Below, one piece after another: positions 43,960 through 52,300 of a DNA stretch of 55,283 bases. Source of the stretch: JAKJEP01 sp964580995 (GTDB taxonomy: Bacteria; Planctomycetota; Phycisphaerae; Sedimentisphaerales; SM23-30); contig CAZOMV010000028.1 in NCBI GenBank assembly GCA_964580995.1, positions 1 to 55,283 on the forward strand, in the 5' to 3' direction. A model generated the notes under the pieces. That model was given only the letters and a program-made list of their open reading frames with translations. It did no database searches and was not told the DNA's origin. The translations under genes were made by a program, and so were the position numbers. How positions within the stretch are numbered: position 1 is the stretch's first letter; the number at the start of each line of letters is the position of its first letter.

Positions 43960-44011
43960 CTTAACACATAGGTTATAAAAGTATCCTATTCGATTCTATT
44001 CGTGTGGTCAA
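43960..44011 (-). promoter_or_regulatory. Promoter plus shared operator (site 4) of the LsrF-Gfo/Idh operon
   Basis: On the minus strand: TTGACC (44006-44011), 17 nt, TAGGAT (43983-43988), 7 nt, then TAACCTATGTGTTAAG (43960-43975). This is the most palindromic copy (TAAC-N6-GTTA). The leader to ATG 43845 is about 115-130 nt. The 360-nt divergent region to the cupin gene holds this and site 5; the stretch between them is A/T-rich with nothing else recognised. Confidence 0.8.
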
Positions 44012-44174
44012 TAAGAAATTTAAAAATTACTTTCGATCTCGAAAAGCACATGGAAGAAAAGCTAAAATCAACTGACGATTACTAAAAATAATCAAGATAA
44101 AGTTTTATAATATAATATTATATAAGTACTTATGTTGCTTTCTTAATGAATTTACTTTTTGGCCTGCTTTTGTG

Positions 44175-44226
44175 TTGACACATTGAATATATTCCAATAT
44201 ACTTAACATATATCCTATGTGATAAG
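44175..44226 (+). promoter_or_regulatory. Promoter plus shared operator (site 5) of the cupin-LarA-DhaKL operon
   Basis: TTGACA (44175-44180), 17 nt, TATACT (44198-44203), 7 nt, then TATCCTATGTGATAAG (44211-44226). It is the strongest promoter of the set. The operator differs from the others only at the third and fourth positions' context (TATCC for TAACC). Confidence 0.82.
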
Positions 44227-44258
44227 TATTGTGTTATAAATTTTTTTAAGGTTTTATT

Positions 44259-44768
44259 ATGGTTATTAAAGCTAAAAATGAAAAACGGGATAAACAGACT
44301 CAACCAGGTTTGGAACTAGTTCAGCCACCGGCAGAAGTAAAACATAAAGGTAAGGTGGTACGGATTACCAAAGTTAAGCCCTTTCCAGTACAATATCCCA
44401 CCGGCGAGTACATTTCCCGGATGTTAATCGATGTTTTTAACTCCGGATCGGAAAGGCTTCAGGTTAATCATGGCCTGCTCAAACCCGGCTGCGGGGTGCC
44501 GGGCGGCGATCATGGACCCCATGATGAAATCTATATTGCCTTTAACGGCCAGGCCCTGCTTAATCTGGATTATAAGGAATATGTCATCCAAAGAGGTGAT
44601 ATTGTCTTTATTCCGGCCCATACCTTTCATTCCGTAAAAAATCTCAGCAAAACCGAGAATTTTGAATTTATTACCGTTTGGCCCGGTCAGCCCGCCCCGG
44701 GTGGTAATGATGTCTATGAAATGAGACAACGGCAATGGGGTACGACCTACCTGGAAGTCGATGAATAA
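44259..44768 (+). CDS. Cupin-domain protein (probable sugar isomerase or metal enzyme)
   Basis: This 169-residue single-domain cupin starts at ATG 44259 with AAGG 8 nt upstream. The first cupin motif is GGDHGPHDEIYIAFNGQ (two His and a Glu as metal ligands). The second is GDIVFIPAHTFHSVKN (last His ligand), so a bound metal is expected. Its role could be isomerisation or lactone/keto chemistry on a small sugar-derived molecule. It is the first gene of the operon, 19 nt before the LarA-like gene and immediately behind operator site 5. No specific cupin family is recognised. Confidence 0.8.
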   Translation: MVIKAKNEKRDKQTQPGLELVQPPAEVKHKGKVVRITKVKPFPVQYPTGEYISRMLIDVFNSGSERLQVNHGLLKPGCGVPGGDHGPHDEIYIAFNGQALLNLDYKEYVIQRGDIVFIPAHTFHSVKNLSKTENFEFITVWPGQPAPGGNDVYEMRQRQWGTTYLEVDE

Positions 44769-44787
44769 TTTCTTCTAGTGGTATTCC

Positions 44788-46050
44788 ATGCGACATCAGT
44801 TTCCTTATGCCGATTTGGATGCGATCGAAGTTCCTGATGCAAATATATCCGGCGTGTATCACTTGCCGGACAGTGGGAACTCGCTGGATAGTATTGAGAT
44901 AATCAAGGCAGCTTTAGGATTGCCCATTGGCTGTGCCAGGCTTTCTAATACAGTAAAGCCCGGTATGAAGATTCTCATTGCGGTGGACGACAGCAGCCGC
45001 AGTACCCGGACCGACTTGATGCTCCCGATGGTTTTGCAGGAGCTGGAGGCAGCGGCTATTCCACGCCGGGCCATTCGCATCCTGATTGCCCTGGGCACGC
45101 ATCGGCGGATGAGCCGCAGGGAAATGGAGGATAAATATACGACTGCGGTAGTTGAAAACTATTCATTCATCAATCCTGATTGGCAGGATCGCAACTCTTA
45201 TCGAAGCATAGGTTATGCCAGCACGGGATTCGATATCCGGATTCACAAGGCGATCTTGGAATCCGATTATGTCATCGGGGTAGGGCAAACCATTCCCCAC
45301 ATGATTGCCGGTTTTGGCGGCGGTTGTAAAATCATCAATCCCGGCTGTGCGGATGGTGATACCATCGCGGAAATGCACTGGCTTAGCAGTTCAGTGGCGG
45401 AAGACGGTCTTTTTGCCGTGCGGGATAACGCGGTACGGAAGGTGATTGATGAAATAGGAATCAAGGCCGGTCTGATGTTTATCCTGAATGATGTCCCGGA
45501 CGGGGATGGGCAAATTGCCGGAGCCTTTGCCGGGGATCCCATCCTGGCCCACCGGCAGGCCTGTGAATTTGCCCGAAATACCTGTCTGGTGCCGATTCGC
45601 GAAATGACAGACATCGTTCTGGCGGATTCCTATCCGGCGGATTTAGATTTCTGGCAGGCCTTGAAAGCCCTCAATGCCGCCTGCGGTGCCGTACAAAAAG
45701 GCGGAACCGTAATCCTCGTCACGCCCTGCCCGGAAGGAACCAGCAGCCAGCACCATGAATTGACCACCTACGGATATATGCCTGAGGAAAAGATTCGAGC
45801 CATGGTCGCATCTGGCCGGCTGGATAAATGTGTCGGCGGCAATATGTATCTGGGAAGAAGACTGCTGGAAAAGGCCCGCGTGATTCTTGTCAGCCGGGGT
45901 ATTTCCCGGGCGGATGCCCTCGCGATGGGTTTTCGCTGGGCGCCAGATGCCGCCGCTGCCCTGCGAGATGCCCTGGAGTATCACGGTGCCTCCGCTTCCA
46001 TCAATATCTTATACAAAAGCGCTAAAATGATCTGCATGGTTCGAAAATAA
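44788..46050 (+). CDS. LarA-family nickel-pincer racemase/epimerase
   Basis: This 420-residue protein belongs to the lactate-racemase family, which moves hydride at an alpha-hydroxy acid carbon with a nickel-pincer cofactor. His105 (ALGTHRRMS), His171 (QTIPHMIAGF), Lys181 (GGGCKIINPG) and His197 (AEMHWLS) keep the spacing of Lactobacillus LarA His108, His174, Lys184 and His200, so the cofactor-bound Lys and both catalytic His are present. VDDSSRSTRTD matches the N-terminal D-x-x-R region. LarB, LarC and LarE, which make the cofactor, are not in the window. Here it probably epimerises a sugar acid rather than lactate. The ribosome-binding site is weak. Confidence 0.88.
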   Translation: MRHQFPYADLDAIEVPDANISGVYHLPDSGNSLDSIEIIKAALGLPIGCARLSNTVKPGMKILIAVDDSSRSTRTDLMLPMVLQELEAAAIPRRAIRILIALGTHRRMSRREMEDKYTTAVVENYSFINPDWQDRNSYRSIGYASTGFDIRIHKAILESDYVIGVGQTIPHMIAGFGGGCKIINPGCADGDTIAEMHWLSSSVAEDGLFAVRDNAVRKVIDEIGIKAGLMFILNDVPDGDGQIAGAFAGDPILAHRQACEFARNTCLVPIREMTDIVLADSYPADLDFWQALKALNAACGAVQKGGTVILVTPCPEGTSSQHHELTTYGYMPEEKIRAMVASGRLDKCVGGNMYLGRRLLEKARVILVSRGISRADALAMGFRWAPDAAAALRDALEYHGASASINILYKSAKMICMVRK

Positions 46051-46103
46051 CGGAAAGTTGTATTAATCATCAGAACCATAACCAATTCATAAGGAGAAAC
46101 GGT

Positions 46104-46424
46104 ATGAGAGAGTTCCATCATGTAGGAATCGTAACGACGGAGAAGCACAAAAATGAGACTTATATTCCCGATGCCAAGGCGTATATCACCGATTTCGAGA
46201 CGCATCCCTACCGGGTCGAATGGGTCCGCCATGAACCGGATTCCCCCGTTCCGGAAGTGACCAAAAAATACGCCCATGTCGCTTTTAAAGTGGATAATCT
46301 GGATGCGGAGCTGAAGGGCCAAAATGTGATTATTCCGCCGTTTTCCCCCTTTAAAGGTATGCGGGCGGCCTTCATACTGACCGAAGACGGCGCTCCCATT
46401 GAGTTGATGCAGTTTGATGAATGA
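46104..46424 (+). CDS. VOC (glyoxalase-fold) protein
   Basis: This 106-residue protein has one vicinal-oxygen-chelate domain. It starts REFHHVGIVT (candidate metal His at ~5-6), continues KYAHVAFKVDNLDAEL (His ~72) and ends MRAAFILTEDGAPIELMQF (Glu ~102), the usual metal-ligand spacing. AAGGAGA lies 7 nt upstream. Such enzymes isomerise, epimerise or cleave adjacent-oxygen substrates. Placed between LarA-like and DhaK genes, it may isomerise a ketose or diketone, a role comparable to LsrG in the AI-2 pathway, though LsrG has a different (ABM) fold. Confidence 0.8.
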   Translation: MREFHHVGIVTTEKHKNETYIPDAKAYITDFETHPYRVEWVRHEPDSPVPEVTKKYAHVAFKVDNLDAELKGQNVIIPPFSPFKGMRAAFILTEDGAPIELMQFDE

Positions 46425-46495
46425 CAAACCGGTTTGCCGCATGGATGCTGAAATAATTTCTTGAAACCACAAATCCCAAGGTAAAGGGTAATTGT

Positions 46496-47494
46496 ATGGC
46501 TATGAAAAAATTCATTAACAACCCGGCCAATCTGACCAGAGAATTACTGGAAGGTTTTGCCCTGGCCTATGCCGATAAAATAAAACTCCTCTCCGATAAG
46601 CTGGTGACCCGCGACAAACCAAAAGACAAAAATAAGGTGGCCGTTGTCTCATTAGGCGGTGCCGGCCATGAGCCGGCCTCCAGCGGTTTCGTGGGGGAAG
46701 GTATGCTAGATATCAACGTCGTCGGCGAAATCTTTGCCGCCCCCGGGCCGCCCAAGGTGATCGAGGCCCTTCGTCTGGCCAATCGCCCGGCGGGCGTTCT
46801 GTTCATCGTTCTCAACCATGCCGGTGATGTGATGAGTTCCAACGTTGCTATGCAAATGGCGAAAAAGGAAGGCCTCCATGTGAAAATGATTCTCACTCAC
46901 GAAGACATCGCCCCAGGAATTGACGCCCCTCTGGAAAACCGTCGCGGCTTGGTGGGTTGCGTGCCGCTGTTCAAGATCGCCGGAGCTGCCGCCGAAGCCG
47001 GCCAGCCGCTGGAGGAAGTGTATCGCGTGGCAGAGAAATTCAACAATAACATGGCCACCCTGGCCGTCGCCGTCAAAACCGCCACCCATCCTTCCACCGG
47101 TGAAAGCATCTTTGAAATGGCCGATGATGAAATGGAAATTGGTATGGGCCAGCACGGTGAAGGGGGCACCGGCCGCTCCAAAATGATGACTGCTGATCAG
47201 ACCGCCGAGGTCATGCTCCAAAGCCTGCTCAAAGCGGTCAAAGCCCAAAAAGGTGACAGCCTTCTCATGCTCCTCAATGGTTCGGGTGCCACCACCTTGA
47301 TGGAATTGTTTATTATCTTCCGCCGTATCCATCAACTCCTTCAGGAACAGGGAATTGGCGTGGTGGCCCGCATTGATGAATATCTGACTGTGCAGGAAAT
47401 GGCCGGCTTTCAGATGTTCGCCGCTAAAATGGACAAGGAACTCTGGTCTCTTTGGAATGCCCCCTGTGATACGCCCTATTATACGGTTCGATAA
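46496..47494 (+). CDS. dhaK: DhaK-type dihydroxyacetone/ketose kinase, substrate-binding subunit
   Basis: This 332-residue DhaK-fold protein has AAGGG 7 nt upstream of ATG 46496. GGAGHEPASSGFVG is the substrate-pocket loop. NHAGDVMSSNVA carries the conserved Asp111. GMGQHGEGG has His220, equivalent to the His218 of E. coli DhaK that binds the ketone covalently. With DhaL it phosphorylates a small keto substrate. Because the operon lies with an LsrF-type enzyme that releases DHAP, the kinase may phosphorylate the larger keto-sugar before cleavage (as erythrulose-type DhaK paralogues do) rather than free dihydroxyacetone. Confidence 0.92.
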   Translation: MAMKKFINNPANLTRELLEGFALAYADKIKLLSDKLVTRDKPKDKNKVAVVSLGGAGHEPASSGFVGEGMLDINVVGEIFAAPGPPKVIEALRLANRPAGVLFIVLNHAGDVMSSNVAMQMAKKEGLHVKMILTHEDIAPGIDAPLENRRGLVGCVPLFKIAGAAAEAGQPLEEVYRVAEKFNNNMATLAVAVKTATHPSTGESIFEMADDEMEIGMGQHGEGGTGRSKMMTADQTAEVMLQSLLKAVKAQKGDSLLMLLNGSGATTLMELFIIFRRIHQLLQEQGIGVVARIDEYLTVQEMAGFQMFAAKMDKELWSLWNAPCDTPYYTVR

Positions 47495-47512
47495 ACCAGT
47501 AAAGAGAAGAAT

Positions 47513-48157
47513 ATGAATGAATCAGGTACGAATGAGCAGATCACCAGAATGATTCTTGGTGCGGTGGATAAAATCAAGGCCAATCATGTCCATCTCTCGA
47601 AACTCGATTCCGCCACCGGTGATGGTGACCACGGAACCGCCATGCTGCGTGTGGCCCAGTCGATCGAACAGACCATCCGGGAGAATCCGGCGGACCCGCT
47701 TAAAGACTGGCTGGAAAAAATCGGCTGGGCGGTTATGGGCGTCGATGGTGGTTCCACCGGCCCTTTAATGGGAAGTTTCTTTTCCGGTATGGCCGAGTCG
47801 ATGGCAGATGACCAGACAATAACCGGTGCTCAAATGGCCGCCATGTTTACCAGGGGACTCGAACAGGTGCGTACCATCACTGCGGCAAAAGTAGGGGATA
47901 AAACCATGATCGACGCCCTGGTCCCTGCCGTGGAAGCCTTTCAAAACGCAATCGAACAAAACGTTTCGATTGCGACCGCCTTACAGCAAGCCGCTGTCGC
48001 CGCCGACGAGGGTGCTCGGGCCACCACGAATATGCAGGCCAGGTTCGGCCGGGCCAGAAATCTCGGCGACCGCACCCTTGGCCATGCCGACCCCGGTGCC
48101 GCTTCAACCGCTCTGATTTTTCAGGGTTTTTCGGAAGGTTTTACCACAATGGGATGA
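47513..48157 (+). CDS. dhaL: DhaL-type kinase subunit (nucleotide-binding)
   Basis: This 214-residue DhaL partner begins 18 nt after dhaK. SATGDGDHGTAMLR provides the Asp ligands for the magnesium ions. GVDGGSTGPLMGSFFSGMA and LGDRTLGHADPGAAST close the nucleotide pocket. No DhaM or other PTS gene is near, so an ATP-dependent rather than phosphoenolpyruvate-dependent kinase is more likely; this is inferred from the absence in this window only. Confidence 0.92.
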   Translation: MNESGTNEQITRMILGAVDKIKANHVHLSKLDSATGDGDHGTAMLRVAQSIEQTIRENPADPLKDWLEKIGWAVMGVDGGSTGPLMGSFFSGMAESMADDQTITGAQMAAMFTRGLEQVRTITAAKVGDKTMIDALVPAVEAFQNAIEQNVSIATALQQAAVAADEGARATTNMQARFGRARNLGDRTLGHADPGAASTALIFQGFSEGFTTMG

Positions 48158-48182
48158 AAGTACGATTTCAGGAAAATGCCAT

Positions 48183-49340
48183 ATGAATAATTTCACCTAT
48201 TACAATCCGGTTCAGATGGTTTTTGGCAAAGGTTCCATTGCGAAACTTTCGGAATTAATACCACCCGGCAAAAAAATCATGTTGATCTATGGCGGCGGTT
48301 CCATCAAACGAAATGGTGTATATGATCAGGTGCTTCAGGCCTTGAGGAAAAACGCCATGGTCGAGTTTCCGGGTATCGAACCCAATCCCCAATATGATAC
48401 CTGCCTGAATGTGGTTGAGAAGATTCGACTAAATCAGGTGGATTTTCTTTTGGCGGTCGGCGGCGGTTCCGTGGTGGATGCAACCAAGTTTATTGCCGCG
48501 GCTGCCTGCTACGAGGGTAAGGATCCTTGGGAAATTTGTATTTCACGGGGTGAAAGCATTCAAAAAGCCCTGCCCCTGGCTTGTGTCCTGACCTTGCCCG
48601 CCACCGGATCGGAGATGAATTGCGGCTCGGTAATCTCCCGTGCGGATCTACATCAAAAACGTACCGTGATCAGTCCCCATACCTTCCCCCAGTTTTCAAT
48701 TCTGGACCCGGAAACCACCTATTCCCTCCCTCAAAAACAACTTCGCAACGGAATCATCGATTCTTTTGTTCATGTCCTGGAGCAGTATGTTACCTATGAT
48801 TTGCAGACTCCTCTTCAGGACCGGCAGGCGGAGGCGATTCTGCTGACTCTGCTGGAACTGGCCCCACGGATTCAGGAAAACAATCCTAACTACGAGGCGC
48901 GGGCCAGTTTTATGTGGTGCTCCACCCAGGCTCTGAACGGCCTGATTGGCTGCGGCGGTGTGGCTGACTTTGCCTCGCATGATATTGGTCATGAATTGAC
49001 TGCCTTTTTCGGCTTGGCGCATGCTGAATCGATAGCAGTGGTTTTACCTGCCCTCTGGAAACATCAAATGGCCAACAAAATCGACAAATTAGCCCTGTAT
49101 GGCCGGCGTGTCTGGAACATTATGGAAGGGGATAAGCAACAAATAGCCCGGGCCGCCATCGAGCGGACCATCGATTTTTTCCATTTATTGAATATGCCGA
49201 CCCGGCTGCGGGATTATCAGATTGAAAAAGATTCCCTGGAAGAAGTGGTACAATATTTTCAAAATCAAAAATTCGTACTTGGTGAAAGAAAAAACATCAC
49301 CGCTACGGAAATCTGGCAGATTTTACAGGAATGCTGGTAA
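48183..49340 (+). CDS. Iron-dependent alcohol dehydrogenase (YqhD/BDH type)
   Basis: This 385-residue group III alcohol dehydrogenase starts with MNNFTYYNPVQMVFGKGSIA, the usual start of the YqhD/butanol-dehydrogenase branch. YGGGSIKRNGVYDQV (NADP-type loop), VGGGSVVDATKFIA and LPATGSEMN follow. The metal site is IIDSFVHVLEQYVT plus FASHDIGHELTAFFGLAHAE. It lies 25 nt after dhaL, with AGGAAA 9 nt before the ATG. It probably reduces an aldehyde or oxidises an alcohol formed in the pathway. It is only distantly related to the iron dehydrogenase at 39.3 kb, so the two have different substrates. Confidence 0.9.
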   Translation: MNNFTYYNPVQMVFGKGSIAKLSELIPPGKKIMLIYGGGSIKRNGVYDQVLQALRKNAMVEFPGIEPNPQYDTCLNVVEKIRLNQVDFLLAVGGGSVVDATKFIAAAACYEGKDPWEICISRGESIQKALPLACVLTLPATGSEMNCGSVISRADLHQKRTVISPHTFPQFSILDPETTYSLPQKQLRNGIIDSFVHVLEQYVTYDLQTPLQDRQAEAILLTLLELAPRIQENNPNYEARASFMWCSTQALNGLIGCGGVADFASHDIGHELTAFFGLAHAESIAVVLPALWKHQMANKIDKLALYGRRVWNIMEGDKQQIARAAIERTIDFFHLLNMPTRLRDYQIEKDSLEEVVQYFQNQKFVLGERKNITATEIWQILQECW

Positions 49341-49346
49341 AAGGAC

Positions 49347-52300
49347 ATGAAAAAAGCCATATTGATATTACTGCCTTTTATCTTCTTGATTGCTAAAGCA
49401 GGAGCTCTCGATCCGTCGATTGGCGATCTTAATGATGATAAAATAGTTAATATAGAGGATATGGCGATATTTGCTCAGCAATGGCTGGATCCACCAGGAG
49501 GAACTGCGGACTTGGTAGGGGTAAATGGAGTTAATCTATCAGATTATGCAGTTTTTTCACAAAACTGGCTTTATGTTCCACTGATTATCAGTGAGTTCAT
49601 GGCTCGAAACTATCATTTTTTTGCCGATGGTACCGGCGCCTATCCGGATTGGATCGAAATTTATAATCCCTTGCCCGGTTCGGTTTCTTTACAGGATTGG
49701 TATTTGACGGATGACCCCAATGATTTGCATAAATGGCCGTTTCCCGGCACAGCCAGTATTGCCGGTGGAGGGTATCTGTTGGTTTTTGCCTCCGAAAAAG
49801 CGGCCTATTATTCCAGCCCTGATCCCGGTGGTTATTTTCATACCAACTTCAAGCTGGATGGCGGCGGTGAATATCTGGCCCTGGTTCACGGTAATAAGGT
49901 AATCCATGCCTATACGCCGGAGTATCCCGACCAAACGGATAATGTCTCTTTTGGCCTGGGACTCAAATCAACCGGGACCACGACTCTGATTTCCTCTCCT
50001 TATCCCGCGCAGTATCTAGTACCTCTCGATGGTTCCCTGGAGTTGACCTGGACGGAAGCGGACTTCGATGACTCTTCCTGGAACTCCGGCTACTCCGGTA
50101 TAGGATATGAGACCGCCCCGGAAAATTACTATAATCTTATTAATGCAACCGTGCCGGTGTATATTCCGACTTTTTACTCCCGGTTTCATTTTCCAGTCGA
50201 AAATTCTTCCGAAATCACTCATTTGATAGTACGGGTCAGATATGATGACGCCTTTGTCGCCTATCTGAATGGTACCGAAGTGGCCCGCAGTGAATATGCC
50301 CCCGATCCGGCCCTGTGGAACTCCCCGGCCTTGAATTGCCCTCTGGATTCCTCTGCCTTTGTGGAATATGATATTTCGGCCCATATCCCTCAGCTCCAGA
50401 GCGACAGTGACAATGTCCTGGCGATTCACACCTTGAATTGCAATTATACCGCCAGTACCGATATGCTGATTCTGCCGGAACTGGCGGCGACTCTGCAAAC
50501 GGAATACGATACCGATGTTCCCATGTTTTTTGCCGGCCCTACCCCCGAAGTAAAAAATAGCGGCGGTACTCCTTATATTGTTGCTCCGCACTTTTCCCGC
50601 TCCTGTTGTTTGTTTACGGAGAATTTCAATCTGGAACTGATGGCGGACTCCCCCTCTGCTGTTATTTATTATACCCTGAATGGATCCGATCCGACTTTTT
50701 CTTCGCCGGTCTATTCCGGTCCGATCGCCATTACCGCCGGCACCCTGGTGAAAGCCGCTGTGTATGAGCCGGGTGTCGGCTGGAGCAAGGTGGCCGCCCA
50801 GGGCTATTCCAGACTGGATCCGGCTACGCAGGCCTTTACCAGCGATATCCCAATTGTGGTAATGGATACGTTCGGTAACGAGATGGATGTGAACGAAAGA
50901 ACTGTTTACATGCTGGCCAGTGCGGTATTTATCGATGTGGATCCCATTACCGGCCGAGCCGATATAACGGATGTCCCTGATTATTCCGGGCTGGGCGGGA
51001 TTCGGGTACGGGGGCAGTCTTCGGCTTTAATGCCGAAAAAAGGGTACAAATTCGAGACCTGGAATAAAGTGTCTGAGGAAAAAAATGTTTCGCTTCTGGG
51101 TATGCCTGCCGAATCCGATTGGGCGTTTTTTGGGCCGATTTTTGATAAGACCTTGATGCGGGCTATCCTGGCGTTTCAATGGAGTAATGAAATCGGGCGC
51201 TATGCACCGCGCACCCGGTATTGTGAAATGTTTTTAAATACCAACGGCGGCAATGTGGCCCTGGGGGACCTGGGGGATGTGAATCCGGATTCTCCCTATG
51301 ACTATCCGGGTGATTATGTCGGTTTTTATGTCCTGATGGAAAAAATAAAATCTGGTCCCAACCGCGTGGATATCGCCAAACTGGAACCTGAAGACGCCGC
51401 TGAACCCGAAATTACCGGCGGTTATATTCTCCAGTCGGACTGGAATAACACTTTTAGCACCTCTTATGCCGATTTTGAATATGTCGAACCGGATGCAGCG
51501 CAAATAACCTCTGCCCAGATTACCTGGATTCAAAATTACCTTAATGAGTTCGGGAATGTATTGTATGGCAGTAATTTTGCCGATCCGGTGAACGGCTATA
51601 GCAAATATATCGATATCCCCAGCTATATTGATTTGGACATATTAATGGAATTCTATAAAAATAACGATGGCAATATGTTCAGCACGCATCTGCACAAGGA
51701 CCGGTCCGGCAAGCTTACTATGGGACCGGCCTGGGATCAGGACCAAATCTTCGGATTGTTCAGCTTTTGCAACCTCTCGCTCCCTTCGATTTGGTATAAA
51801 GATGAGCGGGGAGACTCCTGGCCGCATATGCGCGCCTATCACCGGCTGTACCAGGATCCGGAATTTTATCTGGCCTGGTGGGACCGCTGGTGCCAGTTGC
51901 GGCGCCATGAATTTCGAGTTTCCCAATTACAGGCGGATACCGATACTATGGCAGCTAAATTGGCCGAAGCCCAGGTACGTAATTTCCAGCGCTGGCCGGT
52001 GATGGGAAAGATTATTTGTACTTTCCAGGGAACGTGCATCGCGAATGCCTTTCCTACCTATCAGCAAGAAGTTGATTATTTGAAGAACTGGATGACAGCT
52101 CGGAGTGCCTGGATGGATTCCCAGTGTCCGTATCCCTGGCCACCTGCTTTTACTCATAAGGGTGGTCATATACCGGTTGGAACCAATTTAGGAATTGCCT
52201 CCGGCGGGGTGCTGGGCGGCTCGCTGAATATGGATGGTAGCGGCGATTATGTTGAAATTACTGGATATCAAGGTATCGTTGGTACGAATTCCAGAACGGT

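Noticed and set aside
44259..49340. Idea that the LsrF/DhaKL set is an autoinducer-2 (Lsr) system
   Set aside because: No LsrB, transporter, LsrK, LsrG or LsrR is present, and the regulators are FadR-type GntR proteins, not SorC-type.
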